Positions 1 through 4,553 of a DNA stretch of 6,179 bases are shown here, one piece after another. Source of the stretch: Caryophanales bacterium UBA5632 (GTDB lineage: Bacteria > Bacillota_I > Bacilli_A > Izemoplasmatales > Hujiaoplasmataceae); the NCBI GenBank assembly GCA_002421405.1, contig DIJY01000131.1, positions 4,751 to 10,929 of the forward strand, in the 5' to 3' direction. The translations under genes were made by a program, and so were the position numbers. The notes under the pieces were generated by a model. It worked only from the letters and a program-made list of their open reading frames with translations, was not told the origin of the DNA and did not search any database. Numbering within the stretch: position 1 is the stretch's first letter; every line of letters begins with the position of its first letter.

Positions 1-180
1 CTTGAGTTTTACTTAAGATCCTTGACTGATAATGTTGAAAAAGTTTATGGTGGCGATATCATTACTTTAAAATTTGTTGTCTTGGGAAAAGATACCGATA
101 AAATCTCAGAGATGGTTAAGAAACTTTCGAATTTTCAATCGCAATTGGTCAAAGATAGAGAAGTAATTCGTTATATTTGA
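1..180 (+). CDS. C-terminal 59 residues of an unidentified protein (5' end outside window)
   Basis: An open frame runs from the first base to a TGA at 178-180. The beginning of the gene lies outside the window. The visible tail has a hydrophobic strand-like stretch (IITLKFVVLG, residues 21-30), then an amphipathic helix-like stretch, then a short final strand ending in VIRYI. This beta-alpha-beta order would fit a small ACT-like or ferredoxin-like C-terminal domain, such as those that end some MgtC/SapB-type membrane proteins, but I see no diagnostic motif and do not assign a function. A hairpin terminator follows five bases after the stop, which supports this being a real gene end. The gene converges on the DUF1146 gene. 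Confidence 0.7.
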   Translation, partial: LEFYLRSLTDNVEKVYGGDIITLKFVVLGKDTDKISEMVKKLSNFQSQLVKDREVIRYI

Positions 181-184
181 TGAA

Positions 185-213
185 AAAAACCCAGATTTCT
201 GGGTTTTTCTTTT
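185..213. terminator. Bidirectional rho-independent terminator between convergent genes
   Basis: A 10-bp perfect stem, AAAAACCCAG (185-194) with CTGGGTTTTT (199-208), closes an ATTT loop. On the plus strand it ends in a T-rich tract (204-213, interrupted by one C). On the minus strand the A run 183-189 reads as seven T's. It can therefore stop both the plus-strand gene ending at 180 and the minus-strand DUF1146 gene ending at 212. Confidence 0.9.
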
Positions 214-433
214 ACAATAATCCATTCATGTTTTCAAACAGTGAAACCAAAGCATCCACAAAAAGATATCCCAAGATGATGGCAATGACCATATAGATAA
301 ATCGAATTTGATCGCTGGAGTTCGCTTTGAATATTTTTGATAAATCGACGGCTTGTAAAGCCTTATAAATAAAAGGTGTGGCAATAAAAAACATTACAAT
401 TCTGGCAATCAAGAACACTTCTTCTAAGAACAT
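212..433 (-). CDS. DUF1146 (YwzB-like) small integral membrane protein
   Basis: A 73-residue protein with two predicted membrane segments (about residues 5-27 and 44-66). They are joined by the conserved DUF1146 core, here ALQAVDLSKIF followed by QIRFIYMVIAIILGYL, which closely follows the pattern of Bacillus YwzB and its relatives. Length is normal for the family. The function of the family is unknown; I recall that in many Bacillota it lies near the ATP synthase and murA genes, which are not visible here. The ATG is preceded by GGAG (441-444) at a seven-base spacing, and this site lies inside the end of the upstream NusG-II gene. Only four bases separate the two genes, so they are almost certainly co-transcribed and perhaps translationally coupled. 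No promoter of its own is seen. Confidence 0.85.
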   Translation of the reverse strand: MFLEEVFLIARIVMFFIATPFIYKALQAVDLSKIFKANSSDQIRFIYMVIAIILGYLFVDALVSLFENMNGLL

Positions 434-437
434 AATA

Positions 438-944
438 TCACTCCAAGATGGCGTCAGGAATAAATTGATCCGACGTCATATTTGTAATTACATTTATCAC
501 AAGTTTATTTGGCAGACATACGATGGGGACTAAACTCGAGTTAGTGGGTGGTTGTAATTCACATAAATCACGCGGACTGACTTGGTAATCAACCTCTATT
601 TTTTCATCTTGAACTAAAAGTTTGATGCCAACGATTTCATGTTCAGATGCATAGGAATCCATGTCCCATAAAGCCTGCATTTCCGCCTCAGTCATAATTG
701 CACCTGGAACATAAAAGATTCCTTCTATCGCTCTTCCGACATCGATTTGATTTTTGTACTGGGTATTATAAACGGTATAATCATAGGTTTTCATGTCAAT
801 AACCATAATTAATTCATCTTGATAAAAGATTTTTGCATAAATATTCCCAGTCGATTGCGATTTTTCTATCATTTTAAAAACAAACAGTGCGGCGAGTCCA
901 ACCAATAACAATACGCCAAGAAAGATAAAATCATGTTTTTTGAT
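438..944 (-). CDS. NusG domain II-containing (DUF1312, EetA-like) membrane-anchored protein, probable ATC start
   Basis: A 168-residue protein if read from the ATC at 944. It has one N-terminal membrane anchor (about residues 6-24, preceded by KKHD) and an exported domain. The C-terminal half matches the NusG domain II family (DUF1312): a YQV segment, then SPRDLC, then PIVCLPNKLVINV, with the characteristic IVCLPN signature. Two cysteines are kept (in DLC and VCLPN), although the usual CPDKLC spacing of the first motif is reduced. Despite the name this is not the transcription factor NusG. EetA of the Listeria-type extracellular electron transfer system belongs to this family, and the divergent apbE and nearby Gx gene favour that role. 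The role remains an inference, because NusG-II proteins also occur near Gx transporters elsewhere. The nearest standard in-frame start is TTG at 911, which has no ribosome-binding site and would cut into the membrane anchor. The gene heads a two-gene operon with DUF1146. Confidence 0.78.
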   Translation of the reverse strand: MKKHDFIFLGVLLLVGLAALFVFKMIEKSQSTGNIYAKIFYQDELIMVIDMKTYDYTVYNTQYKNQIDVGRAIEGIFYVPGAIMTEAEMQALWDMDSYASEHEIVGIKLLVQDEKIEVDYQVSPRDLCELQPPTNSSLVPIVCLPNKLVINVITNMTSDQFIPDAILE

Positions 945-957
945 AGTCCCGCCTCCT
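942..957 (-). promoter_or_regulatory. Strong Shine-Dalgarno site directing a rare ATC start codon
   Basis: On the minus strand AGGAGG (957 to 952) is followed after seven bases by ATC at 944-942. An in-frame stop, TAA at 962-960, bounds the frame upstream. No ATG, GTG or TTG lies in frame between that stop and the TTG at 911. The peptide starting at ATC reads Met-KKHDFIFLGVLLL, a normal anchor N-terminus. An ATG at 934-932 is out of frame. Confidence 0.65.
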
Positions 958-976
958 TTTTAATTCGATTGATATT

Positions 977-1005
977 ATTATACACAAAAATCATAAAAAT
1001 ATCAA
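977..1005 (-). promoter_or_regulatory. Sigma-A-type promoter of the NusG-II/DUF1146 operon
   Basis: Minus-strand -35 TTGATA (1005-1000), a 17-bp spacer, and -10 TATAAT (982-977). The predicted transcript start is near 970, giving a leader of about 26 bases that carries the AGGAGG site. It diverges from the apbE promoter, with 21 bp between the two -35 boxes. Confidence 0.8.
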
Positions 1006-1017
1006 CAAAGCACGAAT

Positions 1018-1037
1018 CAATATTCATTGGCATATTG
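1018..1037. repeat. Inverted repeat CAATAT-N8-ATATTG, possible operator
   Basis: Perfect 6-bp arms (1018-1023 and 1032-1037) flank an 8-bp spacer. The centre falls on the -35 box of the apbE promoter and lies upstream of the divergent promoter. The size and spacing suit a dimeric regulator, but the arms are short and AT-rich, so chance is possible. Confidence 0.3.
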
Positions 1038-1055
1038 GTTTATATTTGATATAAT
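1027..1055 (+). promoter_or_regulatory. Extended -10 sigma-A-type promoter of apbE
   Basis: The -35 TTGGCA (1027-1032), a 17-bp spacer and the -10 TATAAT (1050-1055) are close to consensus. TGA just before the -10 makes it an extended -10 promoter. Transcription should start near 1062, at or next to the ribosome-binding site GGTGA (1062-1066), leaving a leader of only about ten bases before the ATG at 1072. Confidence 0.85.
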
Positions 1056-1071
1056 GATTACGGTGATTTGA

Positions 1072-2208
1072 ATGAAGAAAATACTATTGTTAATAATTTT
1101 ATTCATGACTTCTTTATCCGTCATGAGCTGCACCACAAAACCAAATATGGACTATTGTATTGAAGGCGCGATTAAAGGCGTTTATAAATGTACAAAAACA
1201 TGGTCAACGATGTTTGACACAACGGTATCTTTGACCCTCTATTTGGATAAAACAGAAAGATACGATGTTGAAATTGTTTTTGATGACGTCGAAGCGTTGC
1301 TAAATCAATACCATCAGTATTTTGATAAATATAATGAATACGATGGCGTCAATAACGTCTACACAATCAATGAAAATAATACCGGTGAAACCATTGTTGA
1401 TCAAAAGTTGTTTGACGCTTTGACCTACGTTTTGATGAATGAACGAACCATCAAAATTGGGAACACCGCCCTGTTTAACATTGCACTCAATCCCGTCTTG
1501 AAAGTATGGCATGACGCAAGGGAAAATCCGCAATGCACTAGCGTCTTTGGTCAAGATACTTGTCCAGTTCCTCCTGCATCAGTTTTTGAGGAAAACTATA
1601 ACATTAATCCTGATGATATCATATTGAACGCTGACACTTTATCAGTATCGTTTGCAAAACCAAATATGTCGATTGACTTAGGGGGTTTTGGAAAAGGATA
1701 CGCTTCTGAGGTTGCAACTGATTATCTTGATTTAGCGGGATATTCCTATATTTTAAATGCAGGAAATTCCAATGTAAAAGCCGGCGGAGTCAACCCAAAC
1801 AATAATGATGGTTTTTATTATATCGTTTTATTAGAACCTACTTTTGAATCTTATAGTTCTGCGTATTATGTCACCCTTAAAATTCCAGAAAAGGTATCGA
1901 TTGTGACCTCCGGAAACTATCAAAGATATTTTATTGGCGCTCAAGATAGACTCTATTATAATCACATTATTGATCCAAGAACCTATATGCCTAGTGGCGA
2001 CTTAGAAAATGCAACAGCGGTTTCAGTTTTACATGAAGATGGGGGAATGGCTGATATTTATTCAACCGCAGTCTATCTCATGGGTTACACAGAAGGATTG
2101 GCGTTTGTCGAAGCGACGGAAGGCCTTGAAGCCATTTGGTATTTAGCCGATGGATCTGTTGAATACTCCAGTGGTTTTGATGAATACATTTATCAATTAT
2201 CCAATTAG
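1072..2208 (+). CDS. apbE: FAD:protein FMN transferase, ApbE family lipoprotein (FmnB-like)
   Basis: ApbE enzymes move FMN from FAD onto a threonine or serine of exported flavoproteins, using a divalent metal. This 378-residue protein starts MKKILLLII and has a lipoprotein signal with Cys20 as the likely lipidated residue (VMSC; Met at -2 is a little unusual). It should therefore be anchored on the outer face of the cytoplasmic membrane. Family motifs in order: NPVLKVW (140-146), the core DLGGFGKGYA (202-211), NAGNSN (229-234, a variant of NAGGD), TSGNYQRYF (279-287), HIIDPRT (298-304) and ADIYSTA (327-333). The last keeps the Asp and Thr associated with metal binding. Four extra cysteines (29, 40, 155, 164) sit in the mature part. 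The ATG at 1072 is chosen for the GGTGA site five bases upstream and the signal peptide. It has its own promoter and terminator, so it is monocistronic. Lipoprotein ApbE in a Gram-positive context, with NusG-II and Gx neighbours, suggests the FmnB role. Its target protein is not in the window. Confidence 0.93.
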   Translation: MKKILLLIILFMTSLSVMSCTTKPNMDYCIEGAIKGVYKCTKTWSTMFDTTVSLTLYLDKTERYDVEIVFDDVEALLNQYHQYFDKYNEYDGVNNVYTINENNTGETIVDQKLFDALTYVLMNERTIKIGNTALFNIALNPVLKVWHDARENPQCTSVFGQDTCPVPPASVFEENYNINPDDIILNADTLSVSFAKPNMSIDLGGFGKGYASEVATDYLDLAGYSYILNAGNSNVKAGGVNPNNNDGFYYIVLLEPTFESYSSAYYVTLKIPEKVSIVTSGNYQRYFIGAQDRLYYNHIIDPRTYMPSGDLENATAVSVLHEDGGMADIYSTAVYLMGYTEGLAFVEATEGLEAIWYLADGSVEYSSGFDEYIYQLSN

Positions 2209-2211
2209 ATT

Positions 2212-2235
2212 AAGGACGAATTTAGTCCTTTTTTT
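2212..2235 (+). terminator. Rho-independent terminator of apbE
   Basis: Stem AAGGAC (2212-2217) with GTCCTT (2225-2230), a 7-base loop and a run of seven T's (2229-2235). It begins four bases after the apbE stop. There is no matching T run on the other strand, so it serves the plus strand. Confidence 0.85.
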
Positions 2236-2237
2236 AT

Positions 2238-2266
2238 AAAAAAAACGACCGATGAAGGTCGTTTTT
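2238..2266 (-). terminator. Rho-independent terminator of the Gx transporter gene
   Basis: A 10-bp stem, AAAAACGACC (2241-2250) with GGTCGTTTTT (2257-2266), and a GATGAA loop. Read on the minus strand it is followed by eight T's (complement of 2238-2245) and lies four bases past the Gx gene stop. The five T's at 2262-2266 let it also act as a backup for apbE. Confidence 0.88.
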
Positions 2267-2269
2267 GAT

Positions 2270-2788
2270 TTACTCGCGGTCTGGATTGATTAATTGAAGG
2301 TTATAGATATCTATCATTTTTTTACCAACTAGCCCTGTCAATATGCCCGTCGGAATCGAGATTAAAATCATATAAGGTAAGTAATAGATGAGCGTCGGTG
2401 TATCTAATACCACGATTGCCATCGCAATTTGTCCGACCATATGCATTAATGCTCCCGTCACTGAAACCGATACGATTGAAAGTTTAGGGATTTGCTTGAT
2501 ACCAATCATCGCGAGATAAGCGACGATACCGCCTGAAAGTGACATTAATGAAGTCGGCGTAAACAATCCTGAATATATCAATGAGACGATAAATATTCTT
2601 AAGATTGAGACAACGAATGCTTCTTTTCCACCATAGATGTACAGTACGACAAGCGTAATGATATTTGCAAGTCCAAGTTTAACCCCTGGTATGATAAAGA
2701 TGGTCACCGAAATCATGGATTCCACAATTGATAAAACAATTGAGATTGAAATCATAATGGCGAGGAAGATTAATTTTTTCAGTTTCAT
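2270..2788 (-). CDS. Gx transporter family membrane protein (EetB-like; formerly 'heptaprenyl diphosphate synthase component I')
   Basis: A 172-residue, very hydrophobic protein with about five or six membrane segments, the usual length for Pfam family Hpre_diP_synt_I. Conserved family signatures are PGVKLGLANI (34-43), GGKEAFVVSILRIF (53-66), SLSGG (83-87) and VTGALMHMVGQ (110-120). The fold resembles small integral-membrane ECF S-component-like proteins, and many annotations still call it component I of heptaprenyl diphosphate synthase, a name with weak support. EetB of Listeria-type extracellular electron transfer belongs to this family; it is needed for electron transfer, but its exact activity is unclear. 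The ATG at 2788 is preceded by AGAGGTGA (2802-2795) at a good distance. The gene is tail-to-tail with apbE, has its own promoter and terminator, and appears monocistronic. The family call is secure. The EetB role is inferred from the neighbours. Confidence 0.85.
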   Translation of the reverse strand: MKLKKLIFLAIMISISIVLSIVESMISVTIFIIPGVKLGLANIITLVVLYIYGGKEAFVVSILRIFIVSLIYSGLFTPTSLMSLSGGIVAYLAMIGIKQIPKLSIVSVSVTGALMHMVGQIAMAIVVLDTPTLIYYLPYMILISIPTGILTGLVGKKMIDIYNLQLINPDRE

Positions 2789-2805
2789 GTTAAATCACCT
2801 CTGCT

Positions 2806-2834
2806 ATTTTATCACTATTAATTGGATAAAACAA
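2806..2834 (-). promoter_or_regulatory. Extended -10 promoter of the Gx transporter gene
   Basis: The minus-strand -10 TAAAAT (2811-2806) is preceded directly by TGA, making it an extended -10. A weak -35 TTGTTT (2834-2829) lies at a 17-bp spacing. The predicted start near 2799 falls inside the ribosome-binding site, the same layout as at apbE. The box sits just past the terminator of the upstream operon, so the gene is probably independently transcribed. Confidence 0.6.
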
Positions 2835-2836
2835 TC

Positions 2837-2868
2837 AAAAAAATAAGCTTTCAAACAGCTTATTTTTT
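2837..2868 (-). terminator. Rho-independent terminator of the degV-padR-HAAS operon
   Basis: A perfect 12-bp stem, AAAAAATAAGCT (2838-2849) with AGCTTATTTTTT (2857-2868), has a 7-base loop. On the minus strand it ends in seven T's (complement of 2837-2843). The upstream arm includes the last two lysine codons and the TAA stop of the HAAS-type gene. Confidence 0.88.
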
Positions 2869-3282
2869 AATGATATAGTAACGGTAGGCCATAATCGTTG
2901 GCCAGAATAAAAGTCCGATGGCAACAATCACGAACCATAAAAAATTTCTGAAAAATGATAAAAAAGTAAGATTAATAAAAACTACCAAACCAACGATAAT
3001 CAAATAGGCAAAAATCGAGAAACTGAATTGGCTTTTTCGTTTTATAATCATATTTGCTTTTAATTGTGAACTTTGATCGGAAAAAGCATCCAAGACGTCT
3101 TCAGTCGATCCAAATTCCTTTATCGATTGATCAATTGCCTCTTCAACTGGCGTTCCTTGTTCAACTAAATCTTCAACTTTTTCTTCTAGAGAAGTCGTTA
3201 AGATATCGATGAGTTCTTTTTTATCTGATTCATTAAAGTAATCTTTGAGAATCTTCGATACAAATTTCTTTATTTTATTCAC
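2860..3282 (-). CDS. HAAS/permease-prefix-type two-TM membrane protein, PadR partner
   Basis: A 140-residue protein. The N-terminal helical region (about 1-80) has the pattern of the HAAS signalling and permease-prefix domains that accompany PadR regulators: an acidic helix, then GTPVEEAIDQSIKEFGSTEDV. The C-terminal part has two membrane segments (about 88-108 and 113-132) and a basic tail. It has no enzymatic motif. In the family, such proteins are thought to sense or relay membrane signals together with the linked PadR protein. I chose the GTG at 3282 because AGGAAGTGA (3296-3288) lies about eight bases upstream, counted from its GGAAG core. A second in-frame GTG at 3291 lies inside that site and would add three residues. 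Either start makes the gene overlap padR (8 bases from the chosen start), implying translational coupling. It is the last gene of the operon. Confidence 0.75.
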   Translation of the reverse strand: MNKIKKFVSKILKDYFNESDKKELIDILTTSLEEKVEDLVEQGTPVEEAIDQSIKEFGSTEDVLDAFSDQSSQLKANMIIKRKSQFSFSIFAYLIIVGLVVFINLTFLSFFRNFLWFVIVAIGLLFWPTIMAYRYYIIKK

Positions 3283-3610
3283 GGATATCACTTCCTAAAA
3301 TTGCCACCATGATTTCTTTTAGCAGCTTCCATTCGGAAATCATCTCCGAGTAATAGGCTTTACCAAAGGGCGTAATCTTATAATAACGTCTTTTTCCGCC
3401 ATGTGTTTTTTCACCCATATAAGAAGCAATGAGTGCTCTACCTTCTAGGCGTTGAACGACTGAGTAAAGCGTCGCTTCCTTGATGTCGAATTTATCAAGG
3501 GTACGGGATTTAATCTCATTGGCAAGTTCATACCCATACATGTCTTTTTCCATTAGTAGTTTTAGAATTAACGTGTCAATGTGACCACGGATAACATCAC
3601 TTGATATCAT
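3275..3610 (-). CDS. PadR family transcriptional regulator (short type)
   Basis: A 111-residue winged-helix repressor of the short PadR subfamily. It shows the family order: HIDTLILKLLMEKDMYGYELANEI (residues 10-33), ATLYSVVQRLEGRALI (about 46-61) as recognition helix, and GGKRRYYKITPFGKAYY (about 71-87) as wing and start of the C-terminal dimerisation helix. These proteins usually repress their own operon or a nearby transporter in response to a small molecule or membrane stress; the ligand here is unknown. The ATG at 3610 lies two bases after the degV stop (TAG CA ATG) and has no clear Shine-Dalgarno site. Translation therefore probably depends on ribosomes finishing degV, which would keep regulator level low and tied to degV. 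The following gene overlaps its 3' end. Confidence 0.92.
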   Translation of the reverse strand: MISSDVIRGHIDTLILKLLMEKDMYGYELANEIKSRTLDKFDIKEATLYSVVQRLEGRALIASYMGEKTHGGKRRYYKITPFGKAYYSEMISEWKLLKEIMVAILGSDIRE

Positions 3611-3612
3611 TG

Positions 3613-4467
3613 CTAATGATTAAGAACATATCCTATCGTCATCGCTTTAGGTCCACAATGTGCACCAACAGCGGGAGTTAATAGATAGTCCTTCAATTCT
3701 TTAAAATCAGGTCTTGCTTTCAAGACTTGTTCTCTAGCATAGGCAACGCCTTCTGGGTTGTTCGCATGAACGATAAAAGCTTCGACATTTTTGCCTTCAG
3801 TTTCTTCTAAAAACTTTTCAATCACACGGTCTAACGCTTTATGGAATGTTCTAATTTTTTCAACGGTAACGACTGCTCCGTTTTTATCGATTTCAAGTAA
3901 TGGTTTTATCATTAACATGTTCGCAACGAAACCTGCAGCGTTTGATAAACGACCATTTTTAACTAAATAGCGTAAATCACTGACAGCGAAATAAATATGG
4001 TTGTTATCTCTGATGAATTCGAGTTCACTCATGATTTCTTCCATTGATTTTCCAGCATTCGCCATTTCATGAGCGGTGAAAGCCATTTTGCATTGTAAAT
4101 AACCCACTGTCTTTGAATCAAATACAGTGACGTTTACGCCTTCAACCATTTTTTTCGCAATCATCGCGTTATCATAAATGCCACTCATCTTTGAAGAAAT
4201 CGTAATGAATAATACTTCATCACAACCTTCGTCGCGTAATTTCTCATAGGCTTCTAACATCGTTCCCGTGGAAGCCATAGCGGTTCTTGGAAACAAGGAA
4301 GGATCGGATTGAATCATGTCGTAAAATTTATCGGCGGTCAATTCTTCAAAATCGACATATTCTTTTCCTCCCATTAAAATGGTGGAGCGAATAACTCCAA
4401 TTTGATAAGGATGTGGAATGTAATCAATTGCGGAATTCGTACAAACTAGAACACCAAGCTTTTTCAT
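3613..4467 (-). CDS. degV: DegV family protein (FakB-type fatty-acid binding)
   Basis: A 284-residue cytoplasmic protein of normal DegV length. DegV/FakB proteins bind a fatty acid and present it to the kinase FakA, feeding exogenous fatty acids into phospholipid synthesis. Recognisable elements are an N-terminal VLVCTNSAIDYIP (TNS in place of the usual TDS), RTAMASTG (61-68) at the position of the TSQPS motif, ISSKMSGIYDNA (90-101, usual form SSxLSGTY), YLVKNGRLS (167-175) and the end motif GAHCGPKA (268-275). His270 and the serines and threonine near the lipid carboxylate appear kept. The ATG at 4467 follows AAAGGAG (4481-4475) at seven bases. It is the first gene of a three-gene operon with padR and the HAAS-type gene, under a consensus promoter. 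No fakA is visible, so the lipid and kinase partner are unproven. Confidence 0.9.
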   Translation of the reverse strand: MKKLGVLVCTNSAIDYIPHPYQIGVIRSTILMGGKEYVDFEELTADKFYDMIQSDPSLFPRTAMASTGTMLEAYEKLRDEGCDEVLFITISSKMSGIYDNAMIAKKMVEGVNVTVFDSKTVGYLQCKMAFTAHEMANAGKSMEEIMSELEFIRDNNHIYFAVSDLRYLVKNGRLSNAAGFVANMLMIKPLLEIDKNGAVVTVEKIRTFHKALDRVIEKFLEETEGKNVEAFIVHANNPEGVAYAREQVLKARPDFKELKDYLLTPAVGAHCGPKAMTIGYVLNH

Positions 4468-4506
4468 GAGTATTCTCCTTTAGTTAGAATGATAAAGTCT
4501 ACTTTT

Positions 4507-4534
4507 ATTATAGCGGTAATATTCATTTTGTCAA
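4507..4534 (-). promoter_or_regulatory. Consensus sigma-A promoter of the degV operon
   Basis: The minus-strand -35 TTGACA (4534-4529) and -10 TATAAT (4512-4507) are both perfect, with a 16-bp spacer. The predicted start near 4500 gives a leader of about 33 bases containing AAAGGAG. The spacer includes a 10-mer, AATATTCATT on the plus strand (4518-4527), that also occurs at 1019-1028 between the divergent apbE and NusG-II promoters. Confidence 0.85.
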
Positions 4535-4553
4535 CGAGGTAAAGAAGAGTGTT

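Noticed and set aside
932..934. Minus-strand ATG just downstream of the AGGAGG site as start of the NusG-II gene
   Set aside because: It is out of frame with the NusG-II protein; the frame it opens does not lead to the conserved domain.
438..944. Transcription factor NusG
   Set aside because: The protein has a membrane anchor and only the NusG domain II-type fold with IVCLPN; it lacks the NGN and KOW domains of NusG.
999..1052. Inverted arms ATATCAA and TTGATAT in the divergent region
   Set aside because: The arms are 40 bp apart and coincide with promoter boxes (a -35 and an extended -10), which explains the similarity without an operator.
1300..1554. Minus-strand open frame of 84 codons inside apbE
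   Set aside because: It lies entirely within the strongly supported apbE frame, has no ribosome-binding site or recognisable domain, and reads as its antisense shadow.
2270..2788. True heptaprenyl diphosphate synthase subunit
   Set aside because: It is an integral membrane protein with no prenyl-synthase aspartate motifs, and no partner subunit is next to it; the name is historical.
2637..2846. Plus-strand open frame of 69 codons over the Gx gene start
   Set aside because: It is antisense to conserved Gx motifs and runs through the Gx promoter; it has no family resemblance.
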